From Cytobacillus firmus NBRC 15306 (GTDB lineage Bacteria; Bacillota; Bacilli; Bacillales; Cytobacillaceae): DNA of 64,000 bases. The translations under genes and the position numbers were made by a program. The stretch lies in NCBI RefSeq assembly GCF_001591465.1, contig NZ_BCUY01000002.1:1-64000 (forward strand), read 5' to 3'. Below the pieces are notes generated by a model. The model was not told the origin of the DNA. It saw nothing but the letters and a program-made list of their open reading frames with translations, and ran no database searches. Shown piece after piece: positions 34,757 to 44,106 of the stretch. Position 1 is the stretch's first letter. The number at the start of each line of letters is the position of its first letter.

Positions 34757-35206
34757 ATGTATTTGAAGTATCAGGATTTAGCGGAATTGTTTCCGGCTGT
34801 AAAAGGGATAAAGGATCATGAGCTGGAATTTCATACCGTCGCTCCGTCCTCTTCTGACCCGCAGCCAAAAGGAATTTATATTCCTTACGGGGAGGACGGA
34901 AATCTGAAGGAAGCTATTGAAAAAGGGGCTATTGCTGCAATCTGGAATGAGAATGCCGAGACGCCGGCATACACCCCAAATCATTTCCCTATTTTTTATA
35001 CAAACGACTTAACGAAAGGCTTAAAGGATATCATGGAATTATATATAAATAAATTAAGTAAAGCAGAAGTAAAGGTGAACACAACTAATTTCCTTATTTC
35101 AGATGAAGAGAGTCTTAAAGAAAACGAAACAACATATGATATTGCTGTAATGGCTGAAAGATTAGCGGAAGCTTTGGGAAATGCCAAGCTGGAAAGGAGG
35201 GGATAA
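34757..35206 (+). CDS. stand-alone Mur ligase N-terminal domain (MurF-like)
   Basis: A 149-residue protein between murE and mraY. Residues 25-95 resemble the N-terminal UDP-substrate-binding domain of Mur[26 protein letters not shown] stands for the usual DSR..pGdlFval, [15 protein letters not shown] for the EAI.kGA.a.iv element, and [22 protein letters not shown] for the closing D.l.al..la helix. There is no GTNGKT loop or C-terminal domain, so it cannot be a ligase by itself. The last 50 residues are unlike any family I know. GGAGCG before ATG 34757 and tight spacing to both neighbours suggest it is translated. It occupies the place of murF in the ancestral dcw order. Confidence 0.65.
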   Translation: MYLKYQDLAELFPAVKGIKDHELEFHTVAPSSSDPQPKGIYIPYGEDGNLKEAIEKGAIAAIWNENAETPAYTPNHFPIFYTNDLTKGLKDIMELYINKLSKAEVKVNTTNFLISDEESLKENETTYDIAVMAERLAEALGNAKLERRG

Positions 35207-35208
35207 GT

Positions 35209-36183
35209 ATGATGGAGCAAGTTATTTTTTTCACAATATTGGCAGGCTTTTTAATTACGGTTCTGCTGTCTCCCATATTCATTCCCTTCCTGAGAAGATT
35301 GAAATTTGGGCAAAGCATACGTGAAGAAGGCCCAAAATCCCATCAAAAGAAGACAGGTACTCCGACAATGGGCGGGATTATGATTCTTCTTTCCGTCACG
35401 GCGGCCACTTTATTAATGACCGGTAAATTTTCAGAACCTACAGTAGAAACATATTTGCTGCTTTTGGTTACCCTGGGGTTTGGACTCCTCGGTTTCCTGG
35501 ATGATTTTATTAAAGTAGTTTTGAAGCGTAACTTAGGCCTGACTTCAAAACAGAAGCTTCTGGGCCAGATTATTATTTCAGTGATTTTTTATTTTGTTTA
35601 CAAGCAGAATGACTTTTCCACAGAAGTACATATTCCGCTGACAGATACTTCGATTGATTTGGGCTGGGGGTATGTTTTATTTATTATTTTCTGGCTGGTC
35701 GGATTCTCGAATGCTGTCAATCTGACAGATGGACTTGATGGACTTGTCTCCGGGACTGCTGCAATCGCTTTTGGAGCATTTGCAGTACTGGCCTGGAATC
35801 AATCCCAATTTGAAGTATCCATTTTTTCTGTAGCAGTAGTTGGAGCGGTATTGGGTTTCCTTGTCTTTAATGCCCATCCTGCAAAGGTGTTTATGGGAGA
35901 CACAGGCTCACTGGCTCTTGGCGGTGCTATTGCGACCATAGCCATCCTGACAAAACTTGAAATCATCCTGATAATTATCGGCGGTGTTTTTGTTATTGAA
36001 ACATTATCTGTTATTTTACAAGTGGCATCCTTTAAAACCACCGGCAGACGGATTTTTCGCATGAGCCCGCTCCACCATCATTATGAATTGGTAGGCTGGT
36101 CAGAATGGCGGGTTGTTGTTACGTTCTGGACTGTTGGGTTATTGTTTGCAATCTTAGGAATTTATATTGAGGTGTGGGTGTAA
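35209..36183 (+). CDS. mraY: phospho-MurNAc-pentapeptide transferase MraY
   Basis: MraY moves phospho-MurNAc-pentapeptide from UDP to undecaprenyl phosphate, forming lipid I at the inner face of the membrane. The 324-residue protein has about ten membrane segments and the conserved loops [17 protein letters not shown] (the DD of the active site), [28 protein letters not shown] and [17 protein letters not shown] precedes ATG 35209. It starts three bases after the MurF-like gene and ends at the base before murD. Confidence 0.96.
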   Translation: MMEQVIFFTILAGFLITVLLSPIFIPFLRRLKFGQSIREEGPKSHQKKTGTPTMGGIMILLSVTAATLLMTGKFSEPTVETYLLLLVTLGFGLLGFLDDFIKVVLKRNLGLTSKQKLLGQIIISVIFYFVYKQNDFSTEVHIPLTDTSIDLGWGYVLFIIFWLVGFSNAVNLTDGLDGLVSGTAAIAFGAFAVLAWNQSQFEVSIFSVAVVGAVLGFLVFNAHPAKVFMGDTGSLALGGAIATIAILTKLEIILIIIGGVFVIETLSVILQVASFKTTGRRIFRMSPLHHHYELVGWSEWRVVVTFWTVGLLFAILGIYIEVWV

Positions 36184-37536
36184 GTGAAAGAAGTCAATCG
36201 GTATCGACATAAAAAAATATTAGTACTGGGGCTGGCGAAAAGCGGAGTGAGTGCAGCATCCCTTTTACATAAGCTTGGAGCATTTGTGACTGTTAATGAT
36301 TATAAGCCGCTTGCAGAAAATCCTGAAGCACAAGGACTGCTTGAGCAGGGGATTACAGTTATATGCGGTGGCCATCCCATTGAACTTCTTGAAGAGGGGT
36401 TTGGGCTGATTGTAAAAAATCCCGGTATACCTTATCATAATCCAATGATAAAAGGAGCCCTTGAAAAGGGCATACCTATTATTACAGAAGTGGAGCTTGC
36501 CTATCAGGTTTCTGAAGCTCCTTTTATTGCGATTACAGGCACAAATGGAAAAACTACAACCACTACACTTGTGTTTGAAATGCTTCAGGCAGGAAGTAAA
36601 ATGCCGCTGATAGCAGGAAATATTGGTACAGTAGCTTCCGAAGTTGCCCAGAATGCCGTGGAAGAAAACAATATTGTGATTGAGCTTTCATCGTTTCAGC
36701 TGATGGGAATTCAGGATTTCAGGCCGAGAATTGCCATTTTAACAAATTTATATGATGCCCATTTGGATTACCATGGCACAAGAGAAGAATACCATGCAGC
36801 CAAAGCAAACATTACGATGAATCAGACTGAACAGGATTATTTCATTGTCAATGCCGACCAGGATAAAGTAATGGAAGCGGCCGCCCGGTCAAAGGCGCGC
36901 ATAATTCCTTTTTCGACTTCCAAAGTGCTCTCTGAAGGTGCATATGTGAAAGATGGCTGGATTTATTATAATGATGAACAAGTGATGGAAAAAAAGGATG
37001 TTTCATTGCCAGGAGAGCACAACCTTGAGAATATCCTTTCATCAGTGGCTGCTGCCAAGCTAACAGGAGTGGGGAATGAGGCCATCAGGCAGGTTCTGGG
37101 ATCCTTTACAGGTGTAAAGCATCGCCTGCAGTATGTTGGAGAATATCAGAACAGGAAATTTTATAATGATTCTAAAGCAACGAACATCCTTGCAACGAAG
37201 AATGCTGTCGCAGCATTTGATCAGCCTGTTCTTCTTCTTGCAGGAGGTCTTGACCGCGGAAATGGCTTTGATGAACTCATTCCATCTCTTAAAAAGGTAA
37301 AGGCTCTGGTAACCTTTGGGCAAACTGCTGAAAAGATTGAAAAAGCAGCAATGGAAGCGGGAATAAAAACAATTGAGCGTGTCGATAATGTTGAAAAAGC
37401 CGTACCTGCTGCCTTTAAGCTTTCTGAGCCAGGAGATGTAATTCTGCTTTCTCCTGCCTGTGCAAGCTGGGACCAATATAAAACTTTTGAGGTTCGGGGA
37501 GACATGTTTATAGATGCGGTGCATAAACTTAGTTAA
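36184..37536 (+). CDS. murD: UDP-MurNAc-L-alanine:D-glutamate ligase MurD
   Basis: MurD adds D-glutamate to UDP-MurNAc-L-alanine. The 450-residue enzyme has the N-terminal Rossmann-like [15 protein letters not shown], the ATP loop [14 protein letters not shown] at about residues 117-130, the central motif [12 protein letters not shown] with the catalytic His, and the C-terminal YNDSKATN and [18 protein letters not shown]. The GTG start at 36184 directly follows the mraY stop, with AGGTGTGGGTG as the likely ribosome binding site inside mraY. Confidence 0.95.
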   Translation: MKEVNRYRHKKILVLGLAKSGVSAASLLHKLGAFVTVNDYKPLAENPEAQGLLEQGITVICGGHPIELLEEGFGLIVKNPGIPYHNPMIKGALEKGIPIITEVELAYQVSEAPFIAITGTNGKTTTTTLVFEMLQAGSKMPLIAGNIGTVASEVAQNAVEENNIVIELSSFQLMGIQDFRPRIAILTNLYDAHLDYHGTREEYHAAKANITMNQTEQDYFIVNADQDKVMEAAARSKARIIPFSTSKVLSEGAYVKDGWIYYNDEQVMEKKDVSLPGEHNLENILSSVAAAKLTGVGNEAIRQVLGSFTGVKHRLQYVGEYQNRKFYNDSKATNILATKNAVAAFDQPVLLLAGGLDRGNGFDELIPSLKKVKALVTFGQTAEKIEKAAMEAGIKTIERVDNVEKAVPAAFKLSEPGDVILLSPACASWDQYKTFEVRGDMFIDAVHKLS

Positions 37537-37706
37537 GGGCTTGTCTGCGGGACTAAGAAACTTTCAGAAAAGGCATTCATCTTCCTCGCTTGACATTTAG
37601 AGCTTTAAAAAGGAACAAAAGACTGCCGGAAAGCGGGTAATCTTATTTTCGGCAGGGCATATTGTTCTCCTTGACAGCCCTAAAACTTGCATTCGAGGTG
37701 TTTTCG

Positions 37707-38807
37707 TTGCCAGCTAAAAAAACCACTCCCGATTTTATATTAATGATCGTCACTTTAATGCTGCTTGCTGTAGGATTGACTATGGTATATAGTGCCAGTG
37801 CTATATGGGCAGATTATAAATTTGACGATTCTTTCTTTTTTGCGAAAAGGCAAATGCTTTTTGCCGGAGTTGGAATTATTGCGATGTTTTTTATTATGAA
37901 TGTGGATTATTGGACCTGGAGGACTTGGGCAAAAGTCGTAATCATCATTTGTTTTGTGCTTTTGCTTTTGGTGCTGGTTCCGGGCGTAGGCAATGTGCGA
38001 AACGGTTCCAGGAGCTGGATTGGCGTTGGTGCATTTTCCATACAGCCTTCGGAGTTTATGAAGCTTGCCATGATTGTGTTTATGGCAAAATTCCTCTCCG
38101 AAAAACAAAAGCTGATCACTTCTTTCCGAAAAGGTCTTATACCATCTTTAGGACTGGTGTTTTTAGCATTTGGATTAATTATGCTGCAGCCTGATTTAGG
38201 GACTGGAACTGTCATGGTGGGTACTTGTGTTGTCATGATTTTCATTGCAGGGGCCAGAATCAGCCACTTTGTCTGGTTTGCCGCTGCTGGTCTGGCCGGA
38301 TTTGTGGCACTGGTTCTGTCGGCCCCATACAGGATAAAGAGGATTACATCGTTTCTTGACCCATGGGAGGATCCGCTGGGCAGCGGGTTCCAGATTATCC
38401 AGTCCTTATATGCAATAGGGCCGGGAGGGCTGTTTGGCCTTGGTCTGGGACAGAGCAGACAAAAGTTTTTCTATCTTCCAGAACCGCAGACAGATTTTAT
38501 TTTTGCTATTTTAGCTGAGGAACTTGGGTTTATTGGCGGATCTTTTGTCATATTATTATTTGCGCTTCTCTTATGGCGCGGGATCCGCATAGCTCTTGGA
38601 GCCCCTGATTTATATGGGAGTTTTTTGGCTGTTGGGATTATAGCAATGGTCGCTATCCAGGTAATGATCAACATCGGTGTTGTAACTGGTCTAATGCCTG
38701 TTACGGGCATCACACTTCCGTTTCTGAGCTACGGGGGATCTTCCTTGACATTGATGCTAATGGCTATAGGGGTTTTGCTTAATATTAGCAGATATGCAAG
38801 GTACTAG
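37707..38807 (+). CDS. spoVE: SEDS glycosyltransferase SpoVE
   Basis: SpoVE polymerises lipid II for spore cortex together with SpoVD. The 366-residue membrane protein has about ten membrane segments and SEDS motifs such as MVYSASA, RNGSRSWIGVGAFSIQPSEFMKLA, QPDLGTGTV and GITLPFLSYGGSSLTLM. Length and the FDDSFFFAKRQ segment match B. subtilis SpoVE rather than FtsW or RodA. The TTG at 37707 follows GAGGTG. The 170-base gap after murD contains a CTGCCG/CGGCAG hairpin (37623-37655) and CATATTGT (37657-37664), a possible sigma-E -10 element. Confidence 0.92.
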   Translation: MPAKKTTPDFILMIVTLMLLAVGLTMVYSASAIWADYKFDDSFFFAKRQMLFAGVGIIAMFFIMNVDYWTWRTWAKVVIIICFVLLLLVLVPGVGNVRNGSRSWIGVGAFSIQPSEFMKLAMIVFMAKFLSEKQKLITSFRKGLIPSLGLVFLAFGLIMLQPDLGTGTVMVGTCVVMIFIAGARISHFVWFAAAGLAGFVALVLSAPYRIKRITSFLDPWEDPLGSGFQIIQSLYAIGPGGLFGLGLGQSRQKFFYLPEPQTDFIFAILAEELGFIGGSFVILLFALLLWRGIRIALGAPDLYGSFLAVGIIAMVAIQVMINIGVVTGLMPVTGITLPFLSYGGSSLTLMLMAIGVLLNISRYARY

Positions 38808-38830
38808 CGCATTTATAACATGCATTTTAG

Positions 38831-38860
38831 GAAACCCTGTGAAGCAGGGTTTCTTTTTTG
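38831..38860 (+). terminator. terminator after spoVE
   Basis: gaaaccctg pairs with cagggtttc around five bases, followed by TTTTTTG. Confidence 0.82.
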
Positions 38861-39085
38861 GAAGCAATAGTAGATCCGGCACGCAGAATTATCAAACTTC
38901 TTTGCAATTTTGCACATTATTACATTTCTTTAACATTATGATGTTCGTTCCTATCTATTTGTTTTGAATATAGTAGAATAGGGAAATGAGAGGAGTGTTT
39001 TCACTCCAACGCGCTGGTGGCCATTATAAATAATTATTGATGGCATAAAACTTTAAAGATTATTACTCTTTTATGAGGTGAAAGA

Positions 39086-40189
39086 ATGAAAATTGCTGTT
39101 AGCGGCGGAGGAACTGGCGGTCATATTTATCCGGCACTTGCGCTTATAAGACAAATTCAAAAAGAACATAAGGATGCTGAATTTTTATATATTGGAACTG
39201 AAAAGGGACTTGAAAACACAATTGTGAATCGTGAAAATATCCCTTTTAAGTCAATACATATAACCGGTTTTAAAAGAAAAATCTCTTTGGATAATGTAAA
39301 AACTGTTTTAAGGTTCCTGAAAGGCGTTCGTGACAGTAAAAAGATGCTTAAGGAATTTAAGGCGGATGTTGTCATCGGTACGGGCGGATATGTTTGCGGT
39401 CCTGTTGTATATGCTGCTTCAAAGCTTGGCATCCCGACCATAATCCATGAGCAAAACAGCGTCCCTGGATTAACCAATAAGTTTTTAAGCAGATATGTAG
39501 ATAAAATCGCAGTTTGTTTTGAAGAAGCAAAGGCTTTTTTTCCGGAAACTAAAACCGTCATGACAGGGAATCCACGCGCATCGGAGGTATTGGGACAGGA
39601 TGGAATCAGGGGAAGGCTGTCTGCGGGATTAAAGACAGGTGTTCCTGCTGTATTAATATTTGGAGGCAGCAGAGGAGCAAGGCCAATAAATGATGCAGTA
39701 TTAAGAACACTGGCTGAGCTTGGTGAAAAGCCATATCAGGTTCTTTATATTACAGGGGATGTCCATTATGATGATGTACAAAAAGAAGTAGAACTTGTGG
39801 GAAGTCCTGAAAACGTTATAATCAAACCATTTATTCACAATATGCCAGAAGTGCTGGCCGGAGCCAGCCTTGTCGTATCACGTGCAGGAGCCACCACTTT
39901 GGCAGAGATAACTTCTTTAGGAATACCAAGCATTTTAATCCCGAGCCCATATGTAACAAATAACCACCAGGAGAAAAATGCAAGGGCGCTTAGTGACCAT
40001 GGTGCTGCAGAGCTATTGCTTGAAAAAGAATTAACAGGCAAAAAACTTATTGATAGCATTGACCGAATTATTCTCGATAAAGATAAAATGGATAGCATGA
40101 AGGAAGCTTCGAGAAAGCTTGGAATCCGGGATGCATCAAGCAGACTTTACAACTTAATGGCAGAATTGGTTTCAAATAATGGGAAGTAG
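39086..40189 (+). CDS. murG: lipid II synthase MurG
   Basis: MurG transfers GlcNAc from UDP-GlcNAc to lipid I at the inner membrane face, making lipid II. The 367-residue GT-B enzyme has [15 protein letters not shown] at its start, [38 protein letters not shown] and [11 protein letters not shown], all in the expected order. GAGGTGAAAG precedes ATG 39086. It follows the spoVE terminator by 225 bases that include two small hairpins (ggagtg/cactcc at 38992-39007; gccat/atggc near 39018-39041), so a separate promoter and a structured leader are likely. Confidence 0.95.
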   Translation: MKIAVSGGGTGGHIYPALALIRQIQKEHKDAEFLYIGTEKGLENTIVNRENIPFKSIHITGFKRKISLDNVKTVLRFLKGVRDSKKMLKEFKADVVIGTGGYVCGPVVYAASKLGIPTIIHEQNSVPGLTNKFLSRYVDKIAVCFEEAKAFFPETKTVMTGNPRASEVLGQDGIRGRLSAGLKTGVPAVLIFGGSRGARPINDAVLRTLAELGEKPYQVLYITGDVHYDDVQKEVELVGSPENVIIKPFIHNMPEVLAGASLVVSRAGATTLAEITSLGIPSILIPSPYVTNNHQEKNARALSDHGAAELLLEKELTGKKLIDSIDRIILDKDKMDSMKEASRKLGIRDASSRLYNLMAELVSNNGK

Positions 40190-40255
40190 CCCTGAATAGA
40201 AAATTTGCATAGAATAAATAAATTTAGACATAGATCAATAGAAAGGGAGGTAAAT

Positions 40256-41164
40256 ATGGACGAATTTATCAGCAAGCTTAGAGAATTAAACATCGGTACA
40301 GTTAAAGAAAATGAGCCGATGGCTAATCATACAACAATGAAAATTGGCGGACCCGCCGATTTGTTTATTGAGCCTTCTTCCATAGATAGCCTGGCAAAAG
40401 CGATGGATTTGATCCGTCAATATAAAGTGAACTGGAGAGCGATTGGAAGAGGATCGAATCTGCTCGTATCTGATGGCGGCATAGAAGGCGTGGTCATTAA
40501 ATTGGGCCGCGGCATGGACCAATTGGATCTTAATGGAACGGAGCTGAGAGCTGGCGGCGGTTATTCATTGGTTGCCCTCTCCACGATAATCAGTAAAAAA
40601 GGCTTGTCAGGACTTGAGTTTGCCAGCGGGATTCCCGGGTCTGTAGGCGGAGCAGTTTATATGAACGCTGGTGCTCACGGTTCAGATATTTCGCAAATCC
40701 TGACCAAGGCACATGTTCTTTTTGAGGATGGGAAGATGGACTGGCTCACGAAGGATGAAATGGAATTTTCTTATAGAACCTCCGTTCTCCAAAAGAAGCG
40801 TCCAGGAATTGTTCTTGAGGCCGTTTTTCAGCTTACAGAGGGAGACCGGGAAAAAATATCCTCCGCAATGCAAAAGAATAAGGATTACAGGAAGGAAACA
40901 CAGCCTTGGAACTTCCCATGTGCAGGCAGTATTTTCCGTAACCCGCTGCCTGAATACGCCGGCCAGCTCATTGAAAAAGCCGGCTTGAAAGGCCACTCCA
41001 TCGGAGGTGCTCAAATTTCCAATATGCATGGGAATTTCATCGTGAATGCGGGAGATGCAAAAGCGGAAGATGTCCTAGCGCTTATTCAGCACATTAAGGA
41101 TACAATCTTTGATATGTACGGAGTAAAAATGGAGACAGAAGTGGAAATAATCGGTCGAAAGTAA
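40256..41164 (+). CDS. murB: UDP-N-acetylenolpyruvoylglucosamine reductase MurB
   Basis: MurB reduces the enolpyruvyl group to lactyl to make UDP-MurNAc, using NADPH and FAD. The 302-residue protein is of type II: it has the FAD motif [13 protein letters not shown] at about residues 64-76, [21 protein letters not shown], the catalytic Ser in [10 protein letters not shown] and the C-terminal Glu region [17 protein letters not shown] precedes ATG 40256; upstream in-frame ATG 40205 lacks a ribosome binding site. It belongs to the murG-murB unit. Confidence 0.95.
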   Translation: MDEFISKLRELNIGTVKENEPMANHTTMKIGGPADLFIEPSSIDSLAKAMDLIRQYKVNWRAIGRGSNLLVSDGGIEGVVIKLGRGMDQLDLNGTELRAGGGYSLVALSTIISKKGLSGLEFASGIPGSVGGAVYMNAGAHGSDISQILTKAHVLFEDGKMDWLTKDEMEFSYRTSVLQKKRPGIVLEAVFQLTEGDREKISSAMQKNKDYRKETQPWNFPCAGSIFRNPLPEYAGQLIEKAGLKGHSIGGAQISNMHGNFIVNAGDAKAEDVLALIQHIKDTIFDMYGVKMETEVEIIGRK

Positions 41165-41197
41165 CGGGAAATAATACCTCGCAGATACCATTTATTG

Positions 41198-41256
41198 TGA
41201 TATAATGATTAATTAGATAACAGTAAACGGCATGTTTCACATGCCGTTCTCTTCCC
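41198..41256 (+). promoter_or_regulatory. extended -10 promoter followed by a terminator-like hairpin
   Basis: TGATATAAT at 41198-41206 is an extended -10 element without a clear -35. About 20 bases later AACGGCATG and CATGCCGTT (41226-41248) form a perfect nine-base stem followed by CTCTTCCCTAATTTTTT. This could end the murB transcript and attenuate a new transcript into divIB. Confidence 0.5.
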
Positions 41257-41345
41257 TAATTTTTTAATTGCATAAATTGTGCTGGACAAGCCACTTGATT
41301 GTTTTAATTTATTGTCCTTGCGCTTTTCCTGATGGGGTGATAAAT

Positions 41346-42137
41346 GTGGATAAAAGTAAGGTTGTCTCGCTTGAGGATCGAATCCCGAAGCTTAAACAGC
41401 AAAGAAAAAAGAAAGCGAACAGAAGGCTGATCTTTTTGCTGCTGCTTTTTTTCTCGCTGATTGTTTTAGTTATCTACTTTCAATCGCCCTTAAGCCATAT
41501 TAAACAAATTAAAGTATCCGGCAATTCAATTTATGATAAAGAAGAAATTATTCAAATCAGCGGTGTTACTGAAAAAACAAATATTTGGAAGGTTGACGAA
41601 GAGGGCATGGAGGGTAAGCTTAAAGAGCTGCCTGAAATAAAATCTTCAACTGTTAAGGTTCAGCTGCCAGGCACAATCATTATACAGGTAGATGAATTAA
41701 AGCGCATTGCCTACATAGCGAAAGAGAAGCACTATCTTCCTGTCATGGAGAATGGGAACATATTAAAGGATGAAAAAGCTGCAGAGATCCCTGTTAACGC
41801 ACCAATCCTGCATGGCTTTTCTGAGGGTGACATCCTCGATATGATGATCGGAGAACTTGAAACACTGCCCGAAGAAGTATTAAATTCAATTTCCGAAATT
41901 CATCACTCTCCAAAAAAGACAGATTCCAATCACATTACTTTGTATATGAATGATGGTTTTGAAGTCAGTGCTACACTAAGAAGTTTTTCAGAAAAAATGG
42001 CACACTACCCTTCTATCATAAGCCAGCTGGATCCCGAGAAAAAGGGAATCATTGACTTGGAAGTAGGATCTTATTTTAAAGCTTATGAAAAAGAGGGAGC
42101 TGAAGAGAGTGAAGAAGAAAATGAAGGTGAAGGGTAA
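41346..42137 (+). CDS. divIB: division protein DivIB (FtsQ)
   Basis: A 263-residue bitopic divisome protein. A basic cytoplasmic part (RIPKLKQQRKKKANRR) precedes a single membrane segment at about residues 31-47, then a POTRA domain (IKQIKVSGNSIYDKEEIIQIS), a beta domain and an acidic disordered tail (EEGAEESEEENEGEG). It stabilises FtsL-DivIC in the septal complex. GGGGTGAT precedes GTG 41346. The last 29 bases overlap the next gene. Confidence 0.92.
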   Translation: MDKSKVVSLEDRIPKLKQQRKKKANRRLIFLLLLFFSLIVLVIYFQSPLSHIKQIKVSGNSIYDKEEIIQISGVTEKTNIWKVDEEGMEGKLKELPEIKSSTVKVQLPGTIIIQVDELKRIAYIAKEKHYLPVMENGNILKDEKAAEIPVNAPILHGFSEGDILDMMIGELETLPEEVLNSISEIHHSPKKTDSNHITLYMNDGFEVSATLRSFSEKMAHYPSIISQLDPEKKGIIDLEVGSYFKAYEKEGAEESEEENEGEG

Positions 42138-42816
42138 TCATGTAATATTCTCCCTGGTCTTTCTCGTGCTGGGTTACATGATGGCTTTTTCCTATCACCT
42201 TACACAGGGAGAAGAAGAAAAGCCGGCATTAAGCGGGAAACAGTGGGAAAGAGACCTGGAGCTCCGTAATCAGCTTGTTGAACTGGAGGAAAAAAACAGA
42301 GCTCTTCAAAAAGAATTAAATCAAAAGCAGGGAAACGTTCTTGATATTGAAAAAGAGCTTTCGCAGGAAGCTCAGGTTTATTTTAATCTTGCCGAGGATG
42401 CTGAGAAGTACAGGATGCATCTTGGAAAAGTGAAAGTAAAGGGTCCAGGTGTGGAAGTTACTCTTGCAGATGGCGATTACAATCCGGATGAAGATAACAT
42501 TAATAATTATATTGTACATGAACACCATGTCTTTAAAGTGATTAATGAGCTCTATATTTCCGGTGCTTCGGCAGTTGCCATAAACGGGCAGAGGCTGTCG
42601 CACAGTTCATATATTGTATGCAACGGACCTGTGATAGAAGTAGATGGCTATCAGCATCCGGCACCTTTTGTCATCACTGCCATTGGTGATGCCGAAGTGC
42701 TTTCGTCAGCTCTGAATCTGACGGGCGGAGTGAAAGATACATTGGTAGATGAAAACATCCAATTCACTTTAGAGGAAAAGGGCGAAATTATCATTGAACC
42801 CTTACTGGGCTCGTAA
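42109..42816 (+). CDS. ylxW: DUF881 protein YlxW
   Basis: A protein of about 235 residues with an N-terminal membrane segment (VIFSLVFLVLGYMMAFSYHL), a coiled coil (about residues 45-85) and a DUF881 domain (KVKVKGPGVEVTLADGDYN, HHVFKVINELYISGASAVAINGQRL, GPVIEVDGYQHPAPFVITAIGD). Its function is unknown, but position in the division cluster is conserved in Bacillus. The start is uncertain: GTG 42109 has GAGGGA ten bases upstream, and ATG 42121 is also possible. Either way it overlaps the end of divIB. Confidence 0.85.
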   Translation: MKKKMKVKGNHVIFSLVFLVLGYMMAFSYHLTQGEEEKPALSGKQWERDLELRNQLVELEEKNRALQKELNQKQGNVLDIEKELSQEAQVYFNLAEDAEKYRMHLGKVKVKGPGVEVTLADGDYNPDEDNINNYIVHEHHVFKVINELYISGASAVAINGQRLSHSSYIVCNGPVIEVDGYQHPAPFVITAIGDAEVLSSALNLTGGVKDTLVDENIQFTLEEKGEIIIEPLLGS

Positions 42817-42886
42817 AGCCAAACCAGCATTCGTATAAAAATTTGTCCACAGAATAATTTATTCGGGAAAGCAAGGTGGAATTAAA

Positions 42887-43615
42887 GTGGGCAATAAGAA
42901 GTTCAGCTTTACCTTTATAACAGTTGTAATTGGATTTATGATTGCCATACAGTTTCAAACAGTTAAGGAACCGGCTGTCCGGGATACGAGAGATACCTGG
43001 GAGCTTAGAGCTGACATCCTTAAAGAAAAGGAACTGCAATTAAAACTATTGCGTGAAATCAGTTCAAATGAAGAAAAAATTGCCCAATATGAAACAAAGC
43101 GCAAACAAAGTAAAGAACAAGTGCTTCGTGAGACGCTGGAGGAATTAAAAATGGAAGCCGGATTAAGTGAAGTGACGGGACCAGGCATAATCTTAACCAT
43201 AGAACCGGTACATGAGGAGCTCCTCCTGGGCAAGCAGCCTGATTCTGTTTCCCCAGATTTGCTCAAGCGGCTGGTCAACGAGTTAAATATGTATGATGCC
43301 ATGCACATTTCCATTGGCGGGAGAAGGATCATCAACACTACTGTCATAAGGGACATTAACAGGGAGACCATGATAGACGGCTATGCCTTAAAATCCCTGC
43401 CTATTGAAGTGAAAGTAATCACTGAGAATGTTCAATCTGCCGAGAAGCTTTTTAACCGCATGCAGGTGTCAAAATCTGCAGAAGAATTCTTCATTGACAA
43501 TCTTAGGGTTAAGGTGGAAAAGTCTGCAGAGCCAATTACGGTTCCTGCATATGACGAGGCATTGAGAATCAGATATATGGAGCCTGTGAAACCTGATGAA
43601 GGAGGCAAATCTTAA
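42887..43615 (+). CDS. ylxX: DUF881 protein YlxX
   Basis: A 242-residue paralogue of the preceding YlxW: an N-terminal membrane segment (FSFTFITVVIGFMIAIQF), a coiled coil (about residues 35-80) and a DUF881 domain (LSEVTGPGIILTIEPVHEE, LLKRLVNELNMYDAMHISIGGRRI, IDGYALKSLPIEVKVI). The tandem pair with divergent DUF881 domains suggests a heteromeric membrane scaffold, which is inference. AAGGTGG precedes GTG 42887. The stop overlaps the start codon of sbp. Confidence 0.87.
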   Translation: MGNKKFSFTFITVVIGFMIAIQFQTVKEPAVRDTRDTWELRADILKEKELQLKLLREISSNEEKIAQYETKRKQSKEQVLRETLEELKMEAGLSEVTGPGIILTIEPVHEELLLGKQPDSVSPDLLKRLVNELNMYDAMHISIGGRRIINTTVIRDINRETMIDGYALKSLPIEVKVITENVQSAEKLFNRMQVSKSAEEFFIDNLRVKVEKSAEPITVPAYDEALRIRYMEPVKPDEGGKS

Positions 43616-43983
43616 TGTGGCTTCCTGTTTTAGGATTGATCATAGGTGTGATACTTGGACTTATGACAGATATAAAAGTGCCGGATGAATACTCGAATTA
43701 TCTGTCCATTGCTGTTCTTGCTGCATTGGATACTCTATTCGGCGGGATTCGGGCACAGCTTCAAAACATTTATGATGAAAAAGTTTTCGTTTCCGGTTTC
43801 TTTTTTAACATCCTGCTGGCAGCAAGTTTAGCTTTTCTGGGTGTACATCTTGGTGTAGACTTGTATTTAGCAGCAGTATTTGCTTTTGGGGTCAGGCTAT
43901 TCCAGAATATTGCGGTCATCAGAAGAATATTAATTGCAAAATGGTCTCAAAACAGAGAAAAAACAGAAAAAAATGATATTTAA
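43615..43983 (+). CDS. sbp: small basic protein Sbp (DUF1290)
   Basis: A 122-residue membrane protein of the DUF1290/Sbp family. Three hydrophobic segments are seen (LPVLGLIIGVILGLMT, SIAVLAALDTLFGGIRA and the pair around FFNILLAASLAFLGVHLGVDLYLAAVFAFGVRLF), with the family motif AALDTLFGGIRAQL and a basic C-terminal tail. Function unknown. It is translationally coupled to ylxX by a TAATG overlap, and lies just before ftsA as in B. subtilis. Confidence 0.9.
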   Translation: MWLPVLGLIIGVILGLMTDIKVPDEYSNYLSIAVLAALDTLFGGIRAQLQNIYDEKVFVSGFFFNILLAASLAFLGVHLGVDLYLAAVFAFGVRLFQNIAVIRRILIAKWSQNREKTEKNDI

Positions 43984-44106
43984 AAAAGGGAAAATATTAG
44001 TTTTGACGAATAATTTTATAGATAAACTAACTTATTAAAACAAACAACAGCAAAAAATGATTGTTGTTCAATATTCGGAATAGCAAAAAAAAGGAGGTGC
44101 CAGAGA

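Noticed and set aside
37060-37524. 154-codon minus-strand ORF opposite murD
   Set aside because: It is a shadow of the conserved murD frame, with low-complexity translation and no ribosome binding site.
37755-38245. Long minus-strand ORFs opposite spoVE
   Set aside because: They overlap the well-conserved SEDS coding sequence and have no initiation signals.
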